Below are positions 15,692-23,033 of a DNA stretch of 64,000 nt, piece after piece (within the stretch, counting starts at the first letter, position 1; every line of letters starts with the position of its first letter). The notes below the pieces were generated by a model, which did not search any database, was not told where the DNA came from, and worked only from the letters and a program-made list of their open reading frames with translations. A program made the position numbers and the translations under genes. This stretch comes from Streptomyces griseocarneus (GTDB taxonomy: Bacteria > Actinomycetota > Actinomycetes > Streptomycetales > Streptomycetaceae). The stretch is taken from positions 62,001 through 126,000 of the forward strand of contig PENC01000007.1 of assembly GCA_003674045.1 (NCBI GenBank). The letters are read 5' to 3'.

Positions 15692-16957
15692 TTACGTGGT
15701 GTCTGCCGACTCGCCCGTCGCCTGCGGCCTCGCTCCGGCCGTGGGGCGGGAGGACAGGAGGACCCCGGCCGCCACCGTGGCCGTCGCCACCAGCCCCGCC
15801 AGCAGCACCGCCGCGTGGCCCGCGAAGGTGCAGGACAGCACCAGTACGGCCGAGATGGGCAGGACCGACTGCTCGGCCAGGTCCCGCTTGTGGTGCCGGG
15901 AGTGGATCAGCCACACCGAGAACATGAACAGCGCCGTGGCCACCGTGACCGTGCTCGCCGCCGCGAACGTCGAGATGTGCGCCTTGCCGACCGCCTCCTC
16001 GATCACCACCTCGATCCCCGCGCCGATGGCCGCCGCCGAGCCGAAGACGAAGTAGTGCCCGTAACCCCACAGGAAAGCCTGCCGGTTGGAAGCCAGGTGC
16101 AGGTGGATGGGCACCGCGAAGTAGATCCAGTACGCGGCGAAGATGATCAGCAGCCCGCCGCCCGCGATCGGCAGCAGCTCGGCCAGCGCCTCGTGCTCGT
16201 CCACCGCCGACTGCACGGCCACGGTGGCGGCCGACACCGTCTCGCCCAGCACGATGATGGTGAACAGGCCGTAGCGCTCCGCGATGTGGTGCGGATGCCA
16301 GCCGGTCTGGTGCCGGTGCTCGGCGAACGCCGGGACCGACATCTCCGCGATCGCCATGCCCAGGAACAGCCAGGGCTTGGCGTGGGTCGGCAGGAACAGC
16401 AGTCCCAGCCAGCCGATCTGGCACAGCGAGACCCCGATGGCGTACCGCAGCGCCGTCCGCCGCTCCTCGCCCGACGCGGAGCGGGCGGCGCGCAGCCACT
16501 GGGAGACCAGGGCCAGCCGCATCACCGCGTAGCCGAACCAGACCAGGGTGAAGTCGCTGTTGCCGAACGCGCGGGGGATGCCTGCCGCCAGGATCAGCAC
16601 CCCGGCCATCTGCACCAGTGTCACCACGCGGTACAGCACGTCGTCCGTGTCGTAGGCGGAGGAGAACCATGAGAAGTTCACCCAAGCCCACCACACACCG
16701 AAGAACATCATGAAATAGCCGGGAATGCCGGTATTCGGATGGTTCTCGGCGAGGGCGTGGACCAGCTGTTTGCCGGCCTGGGCCACCGCGACGACGAAGC
16801 AGAGGTCGAAGAAGAGCTCCAGGGGAGTGGCGGTGCGATGCGACTCCTCGCGGCCGCGGGATGTCATGCGGCGCAGGACGCCGCTGCCACCGCCGCTGCC
16901 ACTGCTGCCGCCATGGCCGCCGCCGTTCGGCTTCGCCTCCGGTGAGGGGGTGCCCAT
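15692..16957 (-). CDS. LtrA-family membrane protein
   Basis: The 421-residue protein has about 12 membrane segments and the LtrA family signature 'RTATPLELFFDLCFVVAVAQ' early in the sequence, with later 'YGLFTIIVLGETVSAATV' and 'LWGYGHYFVFGSAAAIGAGI'. The first ~35 residues are Gly/Ser-rich and probably cytosolic. The family was named from a Listeria low-temperature mutant; its real activity is unsettled. It starts 146 bases from the divergent 61-aa ORF. Confidence 0.9.
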   Translation of the reverse strand: MGTPSPEAKPNGGGHGGSSGSGGGSGVLRRMTSRGREESHRTATPLELFFDLCFVVAVAQAGKQLVHALAENHPNTGIPGYFMMFFGVWWAWVNFSWFSSAYDTDDVLYRVVTLVQMAGVLILAAGIPRAFGNSDFTLVWFGYAVMRLALVSQWLRAARSASGEERRTALRYAIGVSLCQIGWLGLLFLPTHAKPWLFLGMAIAEMSVPAFAEHRHQTGWHPHHIAERYGLFTIIVLGETVSAATVAVQSAVDEHEALAELLPIAGGGLLIIFAAYWIYFAVPIHLHLASNRQAFLWGYGHYFVFGSAAAIGAGIEVVIEEAVGKAHISTFAAASTVTVATALFMFSVWLIHSRHHKRDLAEQSVLPISAVLVLSCTFAGHAAVLLAGLVATATVAAGVLLSSRPTAGARPQATGESADTT

Positions 16958-17100
16958 GGGTCAGCGGGGCGGGGCGCTGCCGGTCGGGGCGGGCCGGGGG
17001 GCGGGTGTGGTCACCGTCACATCGGTCATGCGGTGATTGTCGCCGTTGCGGCGGGTGGGCGCGCGGCGAGCGGGGTGGCGGGCTTCCGTACTCTGGAGGC

Positions 17101-17286
17101 ATGAGTACCGCCCCCGAACCCGCGCCGCGGCCGCGCAACCCCGCCGCCGCATTGATCTTCGGCGACCCGCTGTCGCAGCAGTCCTCGGACGACACGGACC
17201 GCGGCTGGGGCGAGCGGCCGACCGGCGGCGACAGCGCCGCCGATCTGGCGCGTTTCCTGGACGAGAAGCCGCCCCACCACATCTGA
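17101..17286 (+). CDS. Conserved small protein (61 aa), divergent from ltrA-like gene
   Basis: ATG at 17101 follows TGGAGG. The 61 residues (start 'MSTAPEPAPRPRNPAAALIF', end 'ADLARFLDEKPPHHI') are acidic/Pro-rich at the start with a short helix at the end. It converges with mscL, whose stop is 35 bases away. No known domain and no membrane segment. The well-placed ribosome binding site, real start and non-repetitive composition make it more likely to be a gene than a chance frame. Confidence 0.65.
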   Translation: MSTAPEPAPRPRNPAAALIFGDPLSQQSSDDTDRGWGERPTGGDSAADLARFLDEKPPHHI

Positions 17287-17320
17287 GCCCGCGAGCGCGC
17301 CCGGGGGCTGCCACGGGAGG

Positions 17321-17794
17321 TCAGCGCTGGGCGGGCACCTTCTCGGCCTCCGGGCCGCGGTGCTGGTCGAGCAGCGCGTCCCGGATCTGCTCCAGCAGCT
17401 CGACCTCGGTGAGCTTGGCCGGCCCGGTGGGCTTCTTGGCCGCCTGGCGGTCCTGCCAGCGCTTCATGGGCAGCAGCATCAGGAAGTAGACGACCGCGGC
17501 CGTGATCAGGAACGTCAGCGAGGCGCTGAGCACGGTGCCCCACTGGATGAAGACACCCTTGGTCACCTCCCCGGTGGCGTTCTTGTCGCAGGGGCCCTTG
17601 ATGCAGGCCGCGTAACGGTCGAGGTCCTTGGTGCCGAAGGCGCCGATGACCGGGTTGATCACGCCCTTGACCACCGAATTCACGATGTTGGTGAACGCCG
17701 CGCCGATGACAACGGCGACCGCGAGGTCGATGACGTTGCCCCGCATCAGGAATGCCTTGAAACCGCCAAGGATGCCTGTCTTCTTCTCGCTCAC
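17321..17794 (-). CDS. mscL: Large-conductance mechanosensitive channel
   Basis: The 157-residue MscL releases osmolytes when membrane tension rises after hypo-osmotic shock. It begins 'ILGGFKAFLMRGNVIDLAVA', with TM1 'VAVVIGAAFTNIVNSVVKG' and TM2 'ASLTFLITAAVVYFLMLLP' at ~86-104. The C-terminal helix is 'LTEVELLEQIRDALLDQHRG'. Between the helices the periplasmic loop carries an unusual pair of Cys residues, in 'YAACIKGPCDKNA', absent from the E. coli protein. The length is typical for actinobacteria. Confidence 0.97.
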   Translation of the reverse strand: MSEKKTGILGGFKAFLMRGNVIDLAVAVVIGAAFTNIVNSVVKGVINPVIGAFGTKDLDRYAACIKGPCDKNATGEVTKGVFIQWGTVLSASLTFLITAAVVYFLMLLPMKRWQDRQAAKKPTGPAKLTEVELLEQIRDALLDQHRGPEAEKVPAQR

Positions 17795-17896
17795 CGAGCA
17801 GCCTCTCTGTGTCTCTGCTTCTTCCGGTAGATCCGGAATGGAAGCTTCTGTTAGCTCTGGAGGATTTTGCCAGGTCTGAGCGTTCTGCCGGGTTGA

Positions 17897-18124
17897 TCAT
17901 GAGAAGCGGTAGTGCGTCAGCGCGGGCAGGCACAGGATCACCGCCCCCGCGACTGCGGCGATCACAGCCGTGAGACGGCGGTTCCGGAGAGCCCGCCACG
18001 GCCGTCCGTAGCGGGCCTTCCCCACGCGGACCGGGGCGAAGTGCGGTAGCGCGCACGTGGGCGGGGGCGTGTGGGGGCACGAGGGCGGAGCGTCCGCTCC
18101 GGGGTGCGCTACGGGGAGGGGCAT
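17897..18124 (-). CDS. Short membrane-anchored protein, possibly truncated RcpC/CpaB-like
   Basis: From ATG 18124 the product is 75 residues: a Pro/Cys-rich start, then 'RVGKARYGRPWRALRNRRL' and one membrane segment 'LTAVIAAVAGAVILCLPAL' before a four-residue tail. The basic 'RYGRP..L..RR' lead-in to a helix resembles the N-terminus of Streptomyces RcpC/CpaB-like SAF-domain proteins found near mscL, which run on for another 150-200 residues. Here translation stops just after the helix, and no SAF domain follows in any frame. It may be a decayed remnant or an independent short protein. Confidence 0.5.
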   Translation of the reverse strand: MPLPVAHPGADAPPSCPHTPPPTCALPHFAPVRVGKARYGRPWRALRNRRLTAVIAAVAGAVILCLPALTHYRFS

Positions 18125-18318
18125 GGCCGGGTCACCGCCTTGGGTGTGCGGGGTGGGATGCGCATCACTTTGCCGCGGATCGGGTGACCGTGCTGGGGGG
18201 TGTGGACGGAGGTGCGTATGTGGATAACTTCGCCGCCCGGTTGGGCCTCGTTGCGGGTCCTGCCGCGGGTCCTGCTGCGGGGCTCCGCCCCGAACCCCGC
18301 CAGGGGCTTCGCTTTTCG

Positions 18319-18403
18319 TGCGGCTGCGGCCCCGGTGGGGGCTGGTCGCGCCCACGCGGCGGAGCCGCATATCGATGCTGCCCCGCGCCCCTTAAGGGGC
18401 GCA
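18319..18403. repeat. Dispersed GC-rich palindromic element, copy C
   Basis: Contains 'gtgcggctgcgg', 'gggggctggtcgcgcccac', 'gcggcggagccgcatatcga', then 'ccccgcgccccttaaggggc', with a self-complementary 'gccccttaaggggc'. It lies in the 390-base gap between the short membrane ORF and mtnP. The rest of that gap (18125-18318, 18404-18513) holds GC-rich sequence with no gene I can support. Confidence 0.8.
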
Positions 18404-18513
18404 GCACCGCCCACTCGGCCCGTCCGGCGTTTGAGGGCGCGGCCGCAGGCCGCTCTCGCCGGAGGCGGCAACGGTGCGCGCCCCGGCGGGTCGGCCGGGG
18501 CGCAGCGGGAGCG

Positions 18514-19374
18514 TCAGGGAAGCTCTATCCCCAGGTCCAGGCCCTCGTGGACGGTGGCGCAGAGGCAGGTGCGCGCTTCGGTCTCCGGGAGGGCGCAGAC
18601 AGCCGCGAAGAGGACGTCCCGCAGGCGGCCCACGTTCTGGGCGAAGACGCGCATGACTTCCTCGTGGGAGACGCCGTCGCCGGTCTCGGCGCCCGCGTCG
18701 AGGTCCGTGACGAGGGACATGGAGGTGTAGCAGAGGCCGAGCTCGCGGGCGAGGACGGCCTCCGGGTGGCCGGTCATGCCGACGACCGACCAGCCCTGGG
18801 CGGCGTGCCAGCGGGACTCGGCGCGGGTCGAGAAGCGCGGGCCCTCGATGACGACCATCGTGCCGCCGTCCACCACCGGGTCCCAGCCGTGGCCGCGCGC
18901 GACGGCCACGGCGACCGCGCGCCCGGCGGGGCAGTACGGGTCGGCGAACGTGGTGTGCACCACGTTGGGGACGGTCCCGTCCGGCAGCGGCTCGCCGTCG
19001 AAGAAGGTCTGCGTGCGGTTCTTGGTGCGGTCCACGAGCTGGTCCGGCACCAGCAGCGTGCCCGGCCCGTACTCCGGCCGCAGCCCGCCGACCGCGCACG
19101 GTCCGAGCACCTGGCGGACGCCGACGGAGCGCAGGGCCCACAGGTTGGCGCGGTAGTTGATGCGGTTCGGCGGCAGGTGGTGGCCGCGCCCGTGGCGGGG
19201 CACGAAGGCGACCTTCCGGCCGGCCAGCTCACCGATGAACAGCGAATCGCTCGGCGCCCCGTAGGGCGTCTTGACGGTGACCTCGGTCACGTCCTCCAGG
19301 AAGGAGTAGAACCCCGACCCGCCGATCACGCCTATTTCCGCCCGAGCGGTACCCATGTCGACCATGCGGCCCAC
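18514..19374 (-). CDS. mtnP: S-methyl-5'-thioadenosine phosphorylase
   Basis: The 286-residue enzyme cleaves methylthioadenosine with phosphate to adenine and methylthioribose-1-phosphate, salvaging methionine and adenine. It starts with 'AEIGVIGGSGFYSFL' and contains 'FVPRHGRGHHLPPNRINYRA' (phosphate and purine site), 'ALRSVGVRQVLGPCAVGGL', and 'VIEGPRFSTRAES' plus 'VVGMTGHPEAVLARELGLCY' (base-binding loop). Possible starts are ATG 19374 or two codons further in, MVDMG; the choice barely changes the protein. It lies downstream of the FmdB gene, with a terminator between them. Confidence 0.92.
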   Translation of the reverse strand: MGRMVDMGTARAEIGVIGGSGFYSFLEDVTEVTVKTPYGAPSDSLFIGELAGRKVAFVPRHGRGHHLPPNRINYRANLWALRSVGVRQVLGPCAVGGLRPEYGPGTLLVPDQLVDRTKNRTQTFFDGEPLPDGTVPNVVHTTFADPYCPAGRAVAVAVARGHGWDPVVDGGTMVVIEGPRFSTRAESRWHAAQGWSVVGMTGHPEAVLARELGLCYTSMSLVTDLDAGAETGDGVSHEEVMRVFAQNVGRLRDVLFAAVCALPETEARTCLCATVHEGLDLGIELP

Positions 19375-19399
19375 CCTAGCGGCGGCCTTCTACGGCGAA

Positions 19400-19434
19400 G
19401 AGCCTGTCCTCCCCCGGGGAGGGACGACAGGCTC
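19400..19434. terminator. Terminator after the FmdB gene
   Basis: GAGCCTGTC (19400-19408) and GACAGGCTC (19426-19434) are perfect arms with extra pairing CTCCCC/GGGGAG inside. It lies between the FmdB stop (19461) and the mtnP start (19374). Confidence 0.8.
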
Positions 19435-19460
19435 TCGGAGTGCTTGGGCGCCGTGCCGCG

Positions 19461-19766
19461 TCAGGCCGCGGACGTGCTGCTCGTCGTGGTCGTGCTCGAC
19501 GACGTCGAGGAGGACGAGGAGGAGTCCGAGCCGCTCTTCGAGGACGTGGACGACGTGGACGTCTTCGCCGGCGTGCTGCTCGACGACGTGCCACGGCTGT
19601 CGTTCCGGTAGAAGCCGGAGCCCTTGAAGACGATGCCGACCGCGGAGAACACCTTCTTCAGGCGTCCGTCACAGCTCGGGCAGACGGTCAGGGCGTCGTC
19701 GGTGAACTTCTGCACCGCCTCGAGGCCCTCGCCGCACTCGGTGCACTGGTACTGGTAAGTCGGCAC
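19461..19766 (-). CDS. FmdB-family zinc ribbon protein
   Basis: The 101-residue protein starts at GTG 19766 behind GGAGGAG. Residues 1-40 are the zinc ribbon: 'YQCTECGEGLEAVQKF' and 'CPSCDGRLKKVFS' supply four Cys. The second half is almost only Ser/Thr, ending in a run of ~15 Ser/Thr. Such tails are usual in actinobacterial FmdB proteins and are probably flexible. A CIRCE-like inverted repeat overlaps the leader, so heat-shock repressor HrcA may control it. Its biochemical role is unsettled; the family was named from formamidase operons. Confidence 0.9.
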   Translation of the reverse strand: MPTYQYQCTECGEGLEAVQKFTDDALTVCPSCDGRLKKVFSAVGIVFKGSGFYRNDSRGTSSSSTPAKTSTSSTSSKSGSDSSSSSSTSSSTTTTSSTSAA

Positions 19767-19775
19767 TTGCTCCTC

Positions 19776-19802
19776 CTGGCACTCTCACTCGATGAGTGCT
19801 AA
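19776..19802. promoter_or_regulatory. CIRCE-like element (HrcA operator) upstream of FmdB
   Basis: CTGGCACTC, nine bases, then GAGTGCTAA. The established CIRCE consensus is TTAGCACTC-N9-GAGTGCTAA: the right arm is exact, the left has 7 of 9 matches and the spacer is 9. It begins ten bases upstream of the FmdB start and overlaps its ribosome binding region. Confidence 0.75.
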
Positions 19803-19832
19803 CGACGGTCCATAGTGCAGTATTCCGGCGCC

Positions 19833-21107
19833 TCAGTCCACCGATACGGGCTCGCGGTGACCCACCCCACGTGCGGCGATGAGCGATTCGCCCTTCGGGG
19901 TCAGCGCCTTGCGCAGCGTGAGCAGGACCACAGCGGCCACCGCCGTACCGACCAGCGGGATGAGGAAACCGGAGCCGGCGGTGTGGGAGTCGATCACCCG
20001 GCCGCCGATGCTGGCACCGGCCGCCTGGCCCAGGCCCACCGCGCCGGTCAGCCAGGTGAAGGCCTCGGTGCGGGCGGTCGGCGGGACGAGCGACTCGACC
20101 AGCGTGTAGCCGGTGATGAGCGCCGGGGCGATGCACAGGCCGACGAGCAGGCCGAGACCGCCCAGCAGCGGCATGGTGTGCGCGGCCCACAGCGGGGTCG
20201 TGGCCAGCACCAGCAGCGGGTAGGCGACCAGCAGGCGGCGCTGCGGGCTGACCTTCCAGGCGACCGCGCCGCAGATGATGCCGGCGATCATGTTGCCGGC
20301 CGCGAACGTGCCGTACATCAGGCCGTTCATGCCGGGCTCGCCGAGCTCCTTGGTGAAGGCCGTCATCGACACCTGCATGCCGCCGAAGACGGAGCCGATG
20401 CCCAGGAAGGCCACCACCAGGACGCGCACGCCGGGCACGGACAGGGCGGAACCGCCCTTCTGGCCGCCCGCGGCCGTACGGCTGGGCTCGGGCTGCGTGC
20501 GCCGCTGGGAGGCGAAGAGCAGGCCGCCGACGAGCGTCAGCACGGCCTCGGTGACGAGACCGGCCGCCGGGTGCACGCCCGTGCACAGAGCGGTGGCCAG
20601 CACCGGGCCGATCACGAACGTGAACTCGTCGGTGACCGACTCGAAGGCCGCCGCCGTGGACATCAGCGGCGAGCCGTCCAGTTTCGCCGCCCACCGCGCA
20701 CGGACCATCGGTCCGATCTGCGGGGTGGAGGCACCGGCCGGCACGGCCGCCACGAACAGGGCCCACAGCGGGGCGTCCGTCAGCGCCAGGGTGATCAGCA
20801 GGGAGATGGCCGCCGCGTGCACGACCACGCCGGGCAGCAGCACCTTGGCCTGCCCGAAGCGGTCCGCGAGCTTGCCGCCCTGCGGGGCGAACAGGGCCAT
20901 CGCGACACCCGCGGTCGCGGACACGGCGCCTGCCGTGCCGTACGAGCCGGTGGTGTGCTCGACCAGCAGCAGGATGCCGATGGTCAGCATCGCGAACGGC
21001 TGGCGGGCCAGAAAGCCGGGCAGCAGGAATGTCCAGGCGCCGCGGGTGCGCAGCAGCTGGCCGTATCCGGGTCGTGCGTCGGCGGGTTCGTTGACCGTGG
21101 TCGTCAC
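19833..21107 (-). CDS. MFS transporter (12-helix)
   Basis: The GTG at 21107 behind AAAGGCG gives 424 residues; an upstream ATG/GTG would only add an Arg/Pro-rich leader. The protein has 12 predicted helices. 'GGKLADRFGQAKVLLPG' is the loop 2-3 motif A, and repeated Gly-rich helices ('GLLVGLCIAPALITGYTLVE') are typical of drug or sugar facilitators. The family exports or imports small molecules using the proton gradient. A CIRCE-like site and FmdB lie beyond its 3' end on the same strand. The substrate is unknown. Confidence 0.85.
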   Translation of the reverse strand: MTTTVNEPADARPGYGQLLRTRGAWTFLLPGFLARQPFAMLTIGILLLVEHTTGSYGTAGAVSATAGVAMALFAPQGGKLADRFGQAKVLLPGVVVHAAAISLLITLALTDAPLWALFVAAVPAGASTPQIGPMVRARWAAKLDGSPLMSTAAAFESVTDEFTFVIGPVLATALCTGVHPAAGLVTEAVLTLVGGLLFASQRRTQPEPSRTAAGGQKGGSALSVPGVRVLVVAFLGIGSVFGGMQVSMTAFTKELGEPGMNGLMYGTFAAGNMIAGIICGAVAWKVSPQRRLLVAYPLLVLATTPLWAAHTMPLLGGLGLLVGLCIAPALITGYTLVESLVPPTARTEAFTWLTGAVGLGQAAGASIGGRVIDSHTAGSGFLIPLVGTAVAAVVLLTLRKALTPKGESLIAARGVGHREPVSVD

Positions 21108-21309
21108 GGCCGGCGCCTTTCCGCCGCCTGGTAGCGCGCACCGCACGGCGGACACCGCCACGGTGCGCGCCGAGAGCTGTCCTCGTCGCGCAGGACCGTG
21201 GTAGATACCGCCCGGCCGCCTTGTCGCGCGGCCGCGGCCGCCGTGCGGTCGCGCCAGCTCTGCATCAGGCAGAGTTGGTTCGGTTCTGAACGATTGCGAA
21301 GTAAAGAGA

Positions 21310-22809
21310 CTACTTCCCCTTCAGCGTACCCGCAGTCCCCAGCCAGCCCGCAAGCTTGCCGCCCTCGCCCACGGCACGCAGCCGTTTCTCCGCCGCGTCG
21401 CGCACCGGGTCGGTGGCCACCACCAGCAGCTCGTCGCCCCGCCGCAGCACGGTCGTGGGCCCCGGGACGAAGCTCTTCCCGTCGCGCACGACGAGGGTGA
21501 CCGCCGCGCCCGCGGGCAGCCGCAGCTCCCCGACCTCCACGCCGTGCATCTTCGAGCCCTCGGGCACCGCCACGGACAGCAGGTGCCCGCGCAGGCGCTC
21601 CAGGGGCGCCGATTCGATGCCCAGGTCCTCGGGCTCCGTCTCGCCCAGCTTCAGCCGCCTGGCCAGCCAGGGCAGCGTCGGGCCCTGCACCAGGGTGTAG
21701 ACGATCACCAGCACGAAGACGATGTTGAAGATCGTGCGGCTGTCGTTCACCCCGGCCACCATGGGGATGGTCGCCAGGACGATCGGTACGGCTCCGCGCA
21801 GGCCCGCCCAGGACAGCAGCACCTTCTCCTGCCAGGGCGTACGGAACGGCGCTGTGGTGAGGAACACGGACACCGGCCGGGCCACCACGGTCAGCACCAG
21901 GCCGACGACGAGCGCGGGCAGGATGTCGTCGCCCAGCTCGTGCGGGGTGACGAGCAGGCCGAGCAGCACGAACATGCCGATCTGGGCGATCCAGCCGAGC
22001 CCCTCGGCGAAGCCCCGAGTGGCGGGTGCGTGCGGCAGCTTGGCATTGCCGAGTATCAGCGCGGCGAGGTAGACGGCCAGGAAGCCGGAACCGTGGAGCA
22101 ACGCGCCGCCCGCGTAGGCGGCCGTCGCGATGGCCATCACGGCGATCGGATAGAGGCCGGAGGCGGGCAGTGCCACGTGCCGCATCGCGTACGCGCCGAG
22201 GAAGCCGACGGCGAGACCCACGGCCGCGCCGATCGCCAGCTCCAGGGCGATCTTGCCGACGAGCATGTACCAGCTGTCGATCGGGCCTGCCGTCGAGAAG
22301 GCGACCACGAGGATGACGACCGGAGCGTCGTTGAAGCCGGATTCGGCCTCCAGGACACCCGTCAGCCTGCTGGGCAGCGGAACGTTCCGCAGGACGGAGA
22401 AAACGGCGGCGGCGTCGGTGGACGACACCACTGCGCCGATGATCAGGGCCTGGCGCCATTCCATGCCCGCCAGATAGTGCGCCGCCGCCGCGGTGATGCC
22501 CACGCTGAGGGCCACACCGAGGGTCGAGAGCACGGCCGCCGAGGGGAGTGCGGGCTTGATCTCGTGCCATTTCGTGCCGAGACCGCCCTCCGCCAGGATC
22601 ACCACGAGCGCGGCATAGCCGATCACCTGGGTGAGTCCGACGTCGTTGAAGGAGACGCCGATGCCGTCCTGGCCTATCGCGACGCCGATACCGAGGTAGA
22701 TGAGCAGGCTGGGGAGCCCGCTGCGCGAAGAGACCCGCACCGCCGCCACGGCGACGAGCAGCACGAGGGAGCAGATCAGCAGGAGTTCGTTGAGGTGGTG
22801 GACAGTCAG
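21310..22809 (-). CDS. Potassium/proton antiporter (CPA1, NhaP2/CvrA type)
   Basis: The Na+/H+-exchanger domain has 12 helices and includes 'LLIYLGIGVAIGQDGIGVSF', 'VVSSTDAAAVFSVLRNVPLP' and 'ESGFNDAPVVILVVAF', with the transport-site 'ND' pair. After ~residue 390 a cytoplasmic TrkA_C domain ('GVEVGELRLPAGAAVTLVVR') can bind a regulatory nucleotide. The first ATG/GTG in frame (GTG 22764) would delete half of helix 1. An in-frame TGA lies just upstream, so translation most likely begins at a CTG (22809), preceded by GAAGGGA at good spacing and coding 'LTVHHLNELLLICSLVLL'. That gives 499 residues. Confidence 0.85.
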   Translation of the reverse strand: MTVHHLNELLLICSLVLLVAVAAVRVSSRSGLPSLLIYLGIGVAIGQDGIGVSFNDVGLTQVIGYAALVVILAEGGLGTKWHEIKPALPSAAVLSTLGVALSVGITAAAAHYLAGMEWRQALIIGAVVSSTDAAAVFSVLRNVPLPSRLTGVLEAESGFNDAPVVILVVAFSTAGPIDSWYMLVGKIALELAIGAAVGLAVGFLGAYAMRHVALPASGLYPIAVMAIATAAYAGGALLHGSGFLAVYLAALILGNAKLPHAPATRGFAEGLGWIAQIGMFVLLGLLVTPHELGDDILPALVVGLVLTVVARPVSVFLTTAPFRTPWQEKVLLSWAGLRGAVPIVLATIPMVAGVNDSRTIFNIVFVLVIVYTLVQGPTLPWLARRLKLGETEPEDLGIESAPLERLRGHLLSVAVPEGSKMHGVEVGELRLPAGAAVTLVVRDGKSFVPGPTTVLRRGDELLVVATDPVRDAAEKRLRAVGEGGKLAGWLGTAGTLKGK

Positions 22810-23033
22810 GGGCCGGTCCCTTCACGAGTCTTGCCACGGATATCGGCCGAAACGTTCCTCCGGCCGACCGGAACTTCATTTCCTAACCTAATATTTTACG
22901 GGTTCTTGACGCGTGATAGTGGCCACAGCGACGTACGTCACTGTCCCGCACCACTCCGCGTCCGGGCGGTCCCGGCCCTGCGCCTATGGTTGCTTCAGCA
23001 CTCCAGGACCACCCTGCCCCTTTAAGGACAGCG

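Noticed and set aside
18184..19611. Plus-strand frame of ~475 codons opposite mtnP and FmdB
   Set aside because: It runs through a dispersed repeat and is antisense to two recognised genes; the composition is Gly/Arg/Ala/Asp-biased with no domain.
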